A stretch of DNA of 64,000 nucleotides, from assembly GCF_030814695.1 (NCBI RefSeq), contig NZ_JAUSVL010000001.1, forward strand, positions 1,834,227 to 1,898,226. The letters run 5' to 3'. Source of the stretch: Oligosphaera ethanolica. GTDB lineage: Bacteria > Verrucomicrobiota > Lentisphaeria > Oligosphaerales > Oligosphaeraceae. Positions within the stretch are counted from its first letter, which is position 1. The number at the start of each line of letters is the position of its first letter. Below are positions 53,101 through 61,352 of the stretch, in pieces. Below the pieces are notes generated by a model. The model was not told the DNA's origin. It made no database searches and was given only the letters and a program-made list of their open reading frames with translations. Both the position numbers and the translations under genes were made by a program.

Positions 53101-53538
53101 TCACGGGTTATGGTAATGCCCGCCGTGGAGGATATTGACGGCGCGGAACAGCTGTTCGTAGAGCAACAGTCGGGCGATTTCGTGGGTAAAGGTCAGTTTT
53201 GAGAGCGACCAGAGGATGTCTGCCCGGGCTTTGACGGCTGGCGCCAGGCCGTACGGCCCACCAATGACGAAGATGACCTTGCGGTCGAAACGCCCGAGCT
53301 GCTCCGCAAAAGCCACACTGCCGAATTCCCGGCCCTCTTCGCTGAGGACGACCACTGCCGCGCCACGGTCGCGATCGAGTTCCTTGCTGATGGCAGCGCC
53401 TTCGCGCTCCACGTCGCTGTCGGCGAGTTCGCGCTGTTCGACCTTCGCGTAGGGCCCGAGCCACTTGGCGAATTCGTCACAACGCGCCTGCAGAGCGCGG
53501 TCCTTCAATTTGCCGACAACGATGATCTTGATCAGCAT
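53101..53538 (-). CDS. rlmH: 23S rRNA (pseudouridine1915-N3)-methyltransferase RlmH
   Basis: A 145-aa SPOUT methyltransferase of normal length. Landmarks are [34 protein letters not shown], the cofactor knot [13 protein letters not shown], and the invariant C-terminus [19 protein letters not shown]...HYHNP. It methylates pseudouridine 1915 in helix 69 of 23S rRNA on the 70S ribosome. It is 22 bp downstream of the OYE homologue on the same strand. Confidence 0.95.
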   Translation of the reverse strand: MLIKIIVVGKLKDRALQARCDEFAKWLGPYAKVEQRELADSDVEREGAAISKELDRDRGAAVVVLSEEGREFGSVAFAEQLGRFDRKVIFVIGGPYGLAPAVKARADILWSLSKLTFTHEIARLLLYEQLFRAVNILHGGHYHNP

Positions 53539-53559
53539 GGGCAGTCCGGCGGCGCTGCC

Positions 53560-54996
53560 TCAGCGCCCTTTCTTGATCTCTTTGAGGCGGATGGCCTCTG
53601 GGCGCTGCTTGTAGAATTCGTCCAGCGGGTAGCAGCCGGAGATCATGCCGGCGCGGGGTGCGTTGGTGCAGTCGCCGAAAGTCCGGCAGATACGGCAGCG
53701 GTCGAGCTCGCGGCCGGCGAGGACGTCCGCGCAGAGATCAGGATACGAGAGCACCATGCGGCCGATGCCGACGAAGTCCGTCATGCCTTGCGCAACGGCG
53801 TACTCGGCGGCGTGCGGCAGGAACTCCTGCAGGCAGGTGTAGCCGGAGCCCACTACCTGCAGCCAGGGGCAGAGCTCCTTGATGCGCCTCACGGCCAGGA
53901 TATGCCGCGAGACGTTGTAGAGCGGGTGCTCCGGCATGAGATAGCCGTCGCTGACGGGATAATAGGCCGGCCGCTGCATGTGCGGGTTGTAATAGGGACT
54001 GCCGATGGTCGCGCAAATCATCTCCGCGCCATAGCTGCGCAACAGCTCCATGAGCTGCACGGTTTCCTTGAGCTCGGGGTCCATCGCCATGCCGCTGCCG
54101 TCGCCGCCAAACGCGTAGGGGTAGCGGTCGCCGCCCCAGGCCATCGGCCGGCCAACTTTGTCCGGCCCCTTCTCAAAAGGCAGGATGTCAAAGAGGCTCA
54201 CTCGCGCCGATATACCCAGCGCGGGACAACGCCGGCGAATACCGGCGGCAATCTCGCGGAAAAAGCGCGTGCGGTTGGCAAAAGACCCGCCAAATTCGCC
54301 CGGGCGGTCGTGCGCGGTAAGCAGCTCGTGGCCGAGATAGCCGTGCGCGAGCTTGATGTCCACGAAGTCAAAACCGGCATCGGTGGCCAGTTCCGCCGCG
54401 CGGATAAAGTGCGCGATGATGTCCCGCAATTCATCGTCCGAAGCGACATTGGCCGCGCTGTTGCCGAACTTTTTGTCCAGCAGCGGGTGGGCGTAAGCCG
54501 TGACGGATTCGAGGGTATGTGCGTCATTCGGGTGCGAGTAGCGGCCGGAGTGGGTCAGTTGCAGGCCGATCAGCAGATCGTCGTCGCACCCAAAACGCTC
54601 GCGATGCGCGGCGCGCATTTCGGCGCAGAGCGCCTTCAGCGTCGGCAGGGAATGATCGCCGATGAACAGTTGCTGAGGATTGCTGCGGCCGCTGTGCATA
54701 ACTGCGGCCGCCTCGGTACCGAAGATCATCTTCGCGCCGCTAGTGGCGAAGCGCAGCCAGCGGCGGCGGGTGAACTCGCTGGGCGTGCCGTCGTCCATAC
54801 AGTCCCAGCCTTCCATAGGCAGAATCGCCCAACGGTTCCCGACCGTCCGCCCAAGACACTGAATGGGCTGCGCCAAGGCCGCGCGACCATCGGCGGGAAC
54901 GCTGTCCACCAAGCCGATGTCAATGCCCTCGCTGGCCAGGTAATCACGAAATTCAGCCACGGTCTTGAATGCGGTCACTTTGCGATATTCTGCCAT
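53560..54996 (-). CDS. NADH:flavin oxidoreductase, Old Yellow Enzyme family
   Basis: A 478-aa flavoprotein with an FMN-binding TIM barrel: LPMEGWDCMDDGTPSEFTRR, LIGLQLTHSGRYSHPN (His-Ser-Gly-Arg), FDFVDIKLAHGYLGHELL, and FVGIGRMVLSYPDLCADVLAG near the end. A Cys cluster CRICRTFGDC at residues ~438-447 may bind an Fe-S centre, as in 2,4-dienoyl-CoA reductase relatives, but the second flavin domain is absent. The ATG at 54996 matches the family start. Substrate unknown. Confidence 0.85.
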   Translation of the reverse strand: MAEYRKVTAFKTVAEFRDYLASEGIDIGLVDSVPADGRAALAQPIQCLGRTVGNRWAILPMEGWDCMDDGTPSEFTRRRWLRFATSGAKMIFGTEAAAVMHSGRSNPQQLFIGDHSLPTLKALCAEMRAAHRERFGCDDDLLIGLQLTHSGRYSHPNDAHTLESVTAYAHPLLDKKFGNSAANVASDDELRDIIAHFIRAAELATDAGFDFVDIKLAHGYLGHELLTAHDRPGEFGGSFANRTRFFREIAAGIRRRCPALGISARVSLFDILPFEKGPDKVGRPMAWGGDRYPYAFGGDGSGMAMDPELKETVQLMELLRSYGAEMICATIGSPYYNPHMQRPAYYPVSDGYLMPEHPLYNVSRHILAVRRIKELCPWLQVVGSGYTCLQEFLPHAAEYAVAQGMTDFVGIGRMVLSYPDLCADVLAGRELDRCRICRTFGDCTNAPRAGMISGCYPLDEFYKQRPEAIRLKEIKKGR

Positions 54997-55552
54997 CGTC
55001 AGTCCATTCCATGCTTGAGATAGATAAGTCGTAGTGTCTTGCGCAAGAGTATTTTGCGACAAATTGCGCGGAGCTCGCCACACTCAGAAATACACGCCCT
55101 TTAGTTTACCACCGCTAACGCCTTTCTCCAGCGACCACGCAGGGAAAGGCCTTTACTAGGTAATGCCTTACTCACTGATTCTCGTTGTCTCTGTGGCCTT
55201 ATTGACCGCCCTGCCACAAACCGTCATCCCGTTGGTATTTGAGCGCTGAAAGCGCGATCTATGATAGCCCAGGGCAAGCGACGCCGAAGGCGAAGCGACG
55301 CCCTGGGTAAAGCGCCATTTATGCTCGTGTTCCTCGTCTTGTTCTTTGCGCATTCAGCGCTGTTATTTAGGTCGCCCCTTCAGGGCTCATTTCTGGTCGG
55401 GCCCTTACCCAGGGCGGCGCGCCCTGCGGGCGCTTGCCCTGGGCTATCTTAGGCCGCGCCGTTGGCGCTGAAAACAAAAGGCCGCAGGAATGGCTGGTAG
55501 TGATGACAAAGACATTACTGTCCACCGGGTCCACTCTGTCCACCGGGTCCAC
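54997..55552. other. Intergenic region with a MITE-like element
   Basis: No gene is supported. The element at 55160-55518 covers most of it. A GTCCACCGGGTCCAC duplication lies at 55519-55555. Confidence 0.65.
55160..55518. mobile_element. MITE-like element related to 19489-20042
   Basis: The left end is GTAATGCCTTACTCACTGAT; the right end, on the opposite strand, is GTAATGTCTTTGTCATCACT. The interior shares AGCGCTGAAAGCGCG, CCCAGGGCAAGCGACGCCGA and the GCCCTGGGCTATCTTAGGCC segment with the 19489 element. It is shorter (359 bp) and lacks the middle hairpin. No target duplication is seen. Confidence 0.6.
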
Positions 55553-57256
55553 TTAGTCCAGCCTGCGAATAGCCTCCCGCCGGCTGTCGGCCAGCAGCGC
55601 GTCGACCTGCAGCATTTGGCTGCTCTGTAGCAGCATAAAGCCGGACAGGTACGCGTAGCCGGGCGTATCGTCAACGTTCAGCGCGACAGGCTCGTCACTG
55701 CCCTTGGCCAGGGCGCTCAGCAGCTCGTGCTGCTTGGCGAAGTACCACGCGAGATCGCGCTGCATGGCCCAGTGGATGGGATTGCAGAGCACGCCGCCCA
55801 GGGCCTGAAAGCCCGGCAGATAACGCCCGAAGCGCGTTAAGCCGCCAACGACGCCCGTGGTGTTTGTCGCCTGCCGTCGCGCCAGCGGCGAAAAGCTCAG
55901 GTAGTCGATGGCGGCCAGCATGTCCAAGGCATCGCGGAACAGCGCGTTTTTCTGCTGCGCCGCATGGCGGCCCACCGCTGTCACGAGATCGGCTTTGAGC
56001 GCGACCCGGGCATCGGCGGCGAGGAGCTTGCGGTCAAGCGCCGCCGCGACGACGACGAGACGCTGGCGTTCGATGGTCACTGCTAAATGATGGAAGACCA
56101 TGCTCGGAACGGCCCCAGCGCTGTCCCGCAGCCATGCCTGACGACGCAGCGTCTGCGCCAGCAGTGCGCCATCACCTTCTTCCAGGGCCTGCAAGGCCTG
56201 CAGGCGATATATCCGCGCTGCCGTCCACAGCTGCATCCAGGCGCCAGACTCGCACGTGTAGATGTCCGCCAAGCTCGATTCGCCGTAGTCCAGGCCCAGC
56301 GATAAAGTCGGCCCGTCGCTGAGCGCGTTGAGCTGCGCGACGACCGAGCGATTTTCCTCCAGCCACTGACCAATGCGCGCCGGCTCACCCGCACTTAGCG
56401 CCGGGGACGCGGCGCCGGCGGCGTCAGCATTGGCCACGGGCTGCGCGGCGTCCAGCTCGGCGGCGCTGACGCCGGCCAGGATTTCCCCGAGGGCGCCAAC
56501 GGGCGCGGCGTTGTCGCCATTCGCACCAAAGCCGCTGCGCACATTGAGAGCACTTCTCACCAAGTCGTTACCGTGGGCCGACGCCAGCTGCAGCTGTTCG
56601 ACGGCATTGCGCTGCTCGGCGTCGAGGGTGAGAATGCAATGCCACGCCTGCAGGGCGAACCAGGTCAGGGTCAGCGCCCAGGCGGCAGCTATCGTCCGCC
56701 GGCTGAAGCCATCGCTGCCAACGAGCTGGGTCAGCGCCTGGGTGGCAGCGAGGTACGCGGCAATGCCGCAGAGACTGAACCAGAATCCGATCTGAAAATT
56801 GATACCGAAGGCGCCACTGAGGCCCCAGATGATTGCCAGCCACTGACCACAACCGCCAATCACGCCCAGAAAACTCCAGTAGGCGGCGCGGCGTTGCCGC
56901 TGTTTAAAGGCGACCAGGAGGACGGCTAGGTGGTAATAGAGCGGCCCGAGGACCACGATGGGCAGCAGCCACAGCGTCGCCCACAACTGGCTGCGTTGGT
57001 AGGTCCTAGCCAGGACGTCCGTCCAGTACTGATAAATCATGCTGAGGCCGATGATAAAACCGATGAGGATGGCCATCAGCCCCATTTCATATACCGCCGC
57101 GTACGGCGCCCTGCTGGCCCCTTGTATTTGTGGCAGATACAGGTAAAACAACAGGGAAATTAGTACGCTCGGCAGGCAGAAGACCATGCCTATGCCCACC
57201 AAGGCCTTGGCTGCCGATGGGCCGGCCTGGGGACGCTCAAACCACGCGTTGCTCAT
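55553..57256 (-). CDS. Polytopic membrane protein of unknown function
   Basis: A 567-aa protein I do not recognise. Membrane helices lie at residues ~18-42, 55-77, 90-115, 125-150, 155-175 and 190-210. A large soluble C-terminal region (~220-567), Ala/Leu-rich and probably all-helical, follows. The soluble part contains a low-complexity Ala stretch (residues ~268-290). It starts 30 bp after nqrD ends on the same strand and is probably co-transcribed with it. No enzyme motif is visible. Confidence 0.7.
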   Translation of the reverse strand: MSNAWFERPQAGPSAAKALVGIGMVFCLPSVLISLLFYLYLPQIQGASRAPYAAVYEMGLMAILIGFIIGLSMIYQYWTDVLARTYQRSQLWATLWLLPIVVLGPLYYHLAVLLVAFKQRQRRAAYWSFLGVIGGCGQWLAIIWGLSGAFGINFQIGFWFSLCGIAAYLAATQALTQLVGSDGFSRRTIAAAWALTLTWFALQAWHCILTLDAEQRNAVEQLQLASAHGNDLVRSALNVRSGFGANGDNAAPVGALGEILAGVSAAELDAAQPVANADAAGAASPALSAGEPARIGQWLEENRSVVAQLNALSDGPTLSLGLDYGESSLADIYTCESGAWMQLWTAARIYRLQALQALEEGDGALLAQTLRRQAWLRDSAGAVPSMVFHHLAVTIERQRLVVVAAALDRKLLAADARVALKADLVTAVGRHAAQQKNALFRDALDMLAAIDYLSFSPLARRQATNTTGVVGGLTRFGRYLPGFQALGGVLCNPIHWAMQRDLAWYFAKQHELLSALAKGSDEPVALNVDDTPGYAYLSGFMLLQSSQMLQVDALLADSRREAIRRLD

Positions 57257-57286
57257 GTCGGTCTTTCTCGCGATGTCATGCGTAAA

Positions 57287-57925
57287 TCAGCCTTCGTGGT
57301 TGGGCGCGGCGCCGGTCTGCGGCCAGATGCTTTTGACGACCCACACCACGACGCCGAGGGTCAGGAAGGCGCCGGGCGCGGTCTTGAGGAACATCGCCGG
57401 CTGGAAGCTGGCCGGGAAGACACTGTGGCCCAACAGGGTGCCACCACCAAGAAGCTCGCGGATAACGGCGATGAACAGCAGCACCAGCGCATAGCCGGCG
57501 CCATTGGCCAGGCCATCTAAAAAGGCCGGCAGGGGCTTGCTGCGAATGGCAAAGGCCTCGCAACGGCCAAGCACGATGCAGTTGGTGATGATCAGACCCA
57601 CGTATGGTCCCAGCGCTTTGCTCATCTCCAGATGGTACGCGCGCAAATAGAGGTGAACCAGGATGACAAACACGGAGATGACCATCATCTGCACCATCAA
57701 GCGCACGCGATAGGGGATGGTGCTGCGCAACACCGACACCATTAGGCAACTCAGCGACGTCACGATCATCAACGCCAAGCCCATCACCAGCGTGGTGCTG
57801 ACCAGGCCAGTTATCGCCAACGCCGAACAAATCCCCAAAACCTGCACTAAGACTGGATTGTCCTTCCCCAGCGCGTCGCGGATGATGCCCATGGGGCCGG
57901 GCTTGCTGTTCTGAAGTGCTGCCAT
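57287..57925 (-). CDS. nqrD: Na+-translocating NADH:quinone reductase subunit D (NqrD), orphan
   Basis: A 212-aa six-helix membrane protein. The NqrD signatures LGICSALAITG (Cys33) and GLIITNCIVLGRCEAFA (Cys116) carry the two Cys that, with those of NqrE, hold the buried iron-sulfur centre. The CSALA form argues for NqrD over RnfE (CPLLA). The ATG at 57925 is chosen (AGGA ~10 bases upstream); an ATG at 57952 is possible. No other nqr gene is adjacent: upstream is intergenic DNA and metY, downstream an unknown membrane protein. The remaining subunits must lie elsewhere, or this copy is specialised. Confidence 0.88.
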   Translation of the reverse strand: MAALQNSKPGPMGIIRDALGKDNPVLVQVLGICSALAITGLVSTTLVMGLALMIVTSLSCLMVSVLRSTIPYRVRLMVQMMVISVFVILVHLYLRAYHLEMSKALGPYVGLIITNCIVLGRCEAFAIRSKPLPAFLDGLANGAGYALVLLFIAVIRELLGGGTLLGHSVFPASFQPAMFLKTAPGAFLTLGVVVWVVKSIWPQTGAAPNHEG

Positions 57926-58033
57926 CGTTGCGGTGTCCTGCGTAAAAATCATGTGGGGCTGCGCCAATGCGGCAAAGCCCTAAATATCACCCGGAAAGAC
58001 CAATATGCCAGTAAGACCAGCGGGTTTTAGGGT

Positions 58034-58066
58034 CTCCTGGGAGCGCCGCCGTCCCGGCGGCACAGG
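58034..58066. repeat. Single copy of the GC hairpin repeat
   Basis: CCTGGGAGCGCCGCCGTCCC followed by GGCGGCA is the reverse complement of the block repeated at 24591-25040. Confidence 0.8.
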
Positions 58067-58117
58067 CAGCCGGCTATTCGCAATCGTTGACCGGTGGCTC
58101 CGGTGGACCCGGTCTCC

Positions 58118-59398
58118 TCAGGCCTTCCCGGCCTTGTCCAGCGCCTGATCGAAGTCCGCGCAGAGATCGTCGATATGTTCCAGGCCGACAGACACCCTGA
58201 TAAGATCTGACGAAACGCCGGCGGCGGCGAGTTCCTGCTCGTTAAGCTGCCGATGGGTCATGCTGGCCGGATGGAGCACGCAGGTCCGTAGATCGGCGAC
58301 ATGCACGGCGATCGCCGCTACCTTGAGGCTGTTCATGACGATTTCGCCGGCCTTCGCACCGCCTTTGACGCCGAAACAAAGGACGCCGCTCGCGCCGCGC
58401 AGGTATTTCTGCGCCATGGCGTGCTGCGGGCTTGCAGGCAGCCCCGGGTAATTCACCCAGCTGACCATCGGGTGCTGCTCCAGATGCTCCGCCAATTTCT
58501 GGGCGTTGAAACAATGCCGTTCCATGCGCACGTGGAGCGTCTCGCAGCCCACCATCGACATGAAGGCATTGAAAGGCATCATCGGCGAGCCCAGATCGCG
58601 GATCCACTGCGCGCGCAGTTTCACCGAGTAGGGACAGGCCTTGAAATCGCGAGTGTAAATCAGCCCGTGATAGCTCGCGTCGGGCTCGACAAAATCGGGG
58701 AAGCGGCCGTTGCTCCAGTCGAAACCGCCCTTTTCGACCACCATGCCGCCAATACTGGTAGCGTGGCCCTCAATGTATTTCGAGGTCGAATGGGTGACGA
58801 TGTCCGCACCGTACTGGAAGGGCTGACAGAGGAAAGGCGTCGGAAAGGTGTTGTCCACTATCAGCGGCAGGCCGTGCTTGTGAGCGGCGGCGGCCATCTT
58901 CTCGATGTCGAGGACAATCAGCGCGGGATTGGCCAGCATCTCGGCAAAAATAGCCCGGGTGTTGGGGCGCACCAACGCGTCAATCTCCGCCAGGGTAACT
59001 TCCGGCGGCACGAAGGAGAATTCCAGACCGGCCTTCTTGAGGGTGTTGGCAAAGAGCGTCACCGTCCCGCCGTAGAGGCTCGACACCGCGATGATGTGGT
59101 CGCCACTGCGGGCGATATTGAGCAAGGCCAGCGCGTTGGCGTTTTGCCCCGAACTTGTCGCCACCGCGGCCACCCCACCCTCCATCGCTGCGATCTTCTT
59201 CTCAAAACAGTCCACCGTGGGATTGGCTAGACGCGTGTAGAAAAAGCCCTCGCGCTTCAAATCAAAAAGATCGGCCACGCTTTGCGCGTCGTCATACTTG
59301 TACGTCGTACTTTGGGTGATGGGCACTACCCGCGGTGCGCCATTTTCGGGTGTGTAGCCGGCCTGAACCGCCAGGGTCTCGAGTTTCCAATTAGCCAT
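58118..59398 (-). CDS. metY: O-acetylhomoserine sulfhydrylase (aminocarboxypropyltransferase)
   Basis: A 426-aa PLP enzyme of the Cys/Met metabolism family. It has LAVQAGYTPENGAPRVVPIT at the N-terminus, YTRLANPTVDCFE, ATSSGQNANALALLNIA, and the PLP-Lys segment THSTSKYIEGHATSIGG. The C-terminal TCVLHPASMTHRQLNEQE is typical of MetY. It makes homocysteine from O-acetylhomoserine and sulfide in the cytoplasm. AAGGA precedes the ATG by ~9 bases. It is divergent from the serine hydrolase gene. Confidence 0.93.
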   Translation of the reverse strand: MANWKLETLAVQAGYTPENGAPRVVPITQSTTYKYDDAQSVADLFDLKREGFFYTRLANPTVDCFEKKIAAMEGGVAAVATSSGQNANALALLNIARSGDHIIAVSSLYGGTVTLFANTLKKAGLEFSFVPPEVTLAEIDALVRPNTRAIFAEMLANPALIVLDIEKMAAAAHKHGLPLIVDNTFPTPFLCQPFQYGADIVTHSTSKYIEGHATSIGGMVVEKGGFDWSNGRFPDFVEPDASYHGLIYTRDFKACPYSVKLRAQWIRDLGSPMMPFNAFMSMVGCETLHVRMERHCFNAQKLAEHLEQHPMVSWVNYPGLPASPQHAMAQKYLRGASGVLCFGVKGGAKAGEIVMNSLKVAAIAVHVADLRTCVLHPASMTHRQLNEQELAAAGVSSDLIRVSVGLEHIDDLCADFDQALDKAGKA

Positions 59399-59523
59399 TG
59401 TCGTTTCCTTCTCCTGTATTACTTTGTGGGTTTTCGCGTATTGACGGGCTTAATCTAGTCCGCCAGGCCCGGGCTGACGAACCGCCCGCAGCCGAATTTT
59501 CCAGCAGCAGGGAGCTTGAGACC

Positions 59524-60567
59524 ATGGCGACCACGATCGAAAACATCATCGGCAATGCCATCAGCGACGGCGTCATCCACGGCGCGGCTATCGTTGGCGG
59601 CGACAACGCGCGGGTCATCTTCCGGCACAGCCAGGGGCTGGCCGTAGGCGGCACGGACATCGCCATGACCACGCGCACAATCATCGACATCGCCAGCGTC
59701 AGCAAAGCTGTCGCCACCGCCACGGCGCTGGCCATCTGCCACGACCGCGGCCTGATCGACTTCGACGCGCCCTTTACCGAGTATCTGCCGGAATTCCGCG
59801 CCGAACTGCCCGCGCCAATCCGCGTCCGCGACCTGGCCATGCATATCTCCGGCTTCGGCCACCGCGCCGGCGAACGCCGGCAATACGACGCGCCCACCGG
59901 CCCGGAAATCATGAACAACATCCTCGCCTTCCCACCACTCTACCCGCCTGGCACGCACTTCGAATACGCCTGCTGGAATTTCCTCCTCCTCGGACGCATT
60001 GTCGAACGACTCAGCGGACGATCACTGGTGGCATTCTGCCAAGACGAAATCTTCGCGCCCCTCGCCATGCACGACAGCAGCATGGGCCAACCTGTCAGTG
60101 ACGACCCACAACGACTCGCCCAGACCGAAGGCTGCAGCGCGCCGGGACAAATCTCCGACTTCATCGCCAGAAGAGTCTTCCGCGATGGCGGCTGCGCCGG
60201 CAACGCGGGCGTCTTCAGCAGCGCCGACGACCTGGCCATCTTCTGCCAATGCCTGCTCAACCACGGCTGCTACGGCAAAGAAAACAAGGCGCTCTTCTCC
60301 ACCGCGACCTTCGCCGAACTCACTACCAACCGCATGCCCGACGGCATGCCCAAACGCAGCTTCGGCTGGGTCATGGCCGACCAATACAAACCGCAGAACA
60401 GCTCCGCGAAAATTATCTACCACTCCGGCTGGAGCGGCCAGTCCATCTTCGCCGATATCGCCAAAAAACGCTTCGTCGTCGTCCTCACCACCCGCTGCGG
60501 TGACTACGATCGCGCCAAACAAGAACGCACAGACATCGCCGACGAGGTCTTCGCGCTCATGCGCTGA
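59524..60567 (+). CDS. Serine hydrolase, beta-lactamase/PBP4-like family
   Basis: A 347-aa protein with the class C beta-lactamase-like fold. SxxK is in IASVSKAVATATAL (the nucleophile Ser and Lys). The second motif is Tyr-Ala-Cys (FEYACWNFLLLG) where YxN is usual. The third is HSGWSGQS, in place of KTG. There is no signal peptide, so it is probably cytoplasmic. Such proteins are mostly esterases or peptidases rather than antibiotic-resistance enzymes. The ATG at 59524 has GGGAG ~11 bases upstream. Confidence 0.83.
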   Translation: MATTIENIIGNAISDGVIHGAAIVGGDNARVIFRHSQGLAVGGTDIAMTTRTIIDIASVSKAVATATALAICHDRGLIDFDAPFTEYLPEFRAELPAPIRVRDLAMHISGFGHRAGERRQYDAPTGPEIMNNILAFPPLYPPGTHFEYACWNFLLLGRIVERLSGRSLVAFCQDEIFAPLAMHDSSMGQPVSDDPQRLAQTEGCSAPGQISDFIARRVFRDGGCAGNAGVFSSADDLAIFCQCLLNHGCYGKENKALFSTATFAELTTNRMPDGMPKRSFGWVMADQYKPQNSSAKIIYHSGWSGQSIFADIAKKRFVVVLTTRCGDYDRAKQERTDIADEVFALMR

Positions 60568-60613
60568 ACAACACGCGACGCACATGCGCGCTACCCGGCA
60601 CGATCATCAAACC

Positions 60614-60755
60614 GATCAGACCGATCAGACCGATCAGACCGATCAGACCGATCAGACCGATCAGACCGATCAGACCGATCAGACCGATCAGTTATCCGAT
60701 CCGTCCGATCCGTCCGATCCGTCCGATCCGTCCGATCCGTCCGATCCGTCCGCGA
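60614..60755. repeat. GATC-N-GWC-N repeat array, copy 7 (most regular)
   Basis: Eight perfect GATCAGACC units, one GATCAGTTA, then six perfect GATCCGTCC units and the end motif GCGAAAA. The two arms differ at two positions per unit from being reverse complements. Confidence 0.93.
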
Positions 60756-60761
60756 AAAAAG

Positions 60762-61242
60762 GTAATCGGTCAGTGATTGATAACCAAAACTGTGGTGCCT
60801 CTACGAGGCACTGTCTGTTGGCAGGCTGCGTCCCCAGGCTAAAGCCTGGGGTTAAGCATGGTTAAGCGCCTACGGCGCAAAAACATGGATACTGAATGAT
60901 GGTGGTTTTCGGCCCGAACCGGACAAAGCAAGTCGTCAGATCGGCCAAGTTCGGCCCGGAGGGCCGCACCATGCATAGCCCCGGGTGAGGCGCCCGGAGG
61001 GCGCCGCAACCCGGGGTATGAAAGCAAGTTAGAATTGCGCCCGGAGGGCGCCACATTGGCGAGGCACGCCGCGTCCCACGCGCCAGCGCGAGGCATGCCG
61101 TGCATCCGTTAGCAATGACTCCTATGAAACACGCTGCCGCAAAGGTCGGCGGAAATCAAGATCGAATGGCTGGGCGGCGGCGGGCCGTGGGTTTCCTGCA
61201 AATTGTCCCAGCGAAGCGCCGGGGTGTACACTGACCGATTAC
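60762..61242. mobile_element. MITE-like element with the 304-bp hairpin-rich core
   Basis: The left end is GTAATCGGTCAGTGATTGAT; the right end, on the opposite strand, is GTAATCGGTCAGTGTACACC (the first 14 bases are identical). Inside are the 304-bp unit at 60773-61076 and, at 61118-61209, an inverted copy of the 92-bp segment at 3098-3190. Flanks GAAAAAAG and GAAAATCC share only five bases, so a target duplication is not proven. Confidence 0.65.
60773..61076 (+). repeat. 304-bp hairpin-rich repeat, copy B
   Basis: Same length and nearly the same sequence as 3189-3492. In the 9-bp stem, GCCCCGGGT (60978-60986) pairs with ACCCGGGGT (61009-61017). Relative to copy A a T-A pair has become G-C, changed on both arms. 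Confidence 0.85.
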
Positions 61243-61352
61243 GAAAATCCGCCCGTTCCGTCCGCCGGCAGCTGCAAGAGCTTGGCAGGTGGTGTATATT
61301 GTTTCCTTTTTTCAAGCAATTCCTATTTAGTCATTTACTCTGGACCCCGCCC

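Larger units (their letters stand above)
60568..61352. other. Intergenic region with GATC array and MITE-like element
   Basis: No gene is supported. The GATC array (60614-60755) is followed directly by the element at 60762-61242. The last 110 bases should hold the promoter of the YejM-like gene, but no clear ribosome-binding site or promoter is seen. Confidence 0.7.

Noticed and set aside
59524-60567. Antibiotic-resistance beta-lactamase
   Set aside because: There is no signal peptide, YxN is replaced by Tyr-Ala-Cys and KTG by His-Ser-Gly, which fits the broad serine-esterase/peptidase group better.
60614-60755. Coding sequence for Asp-Gln-Thr or Asp-Pro-Ser repeats
   Set aside because: The 9-bp period keeps a frame open, but arrays lie outside genes, differ in frame and lack starts or ribosome-binding sites.
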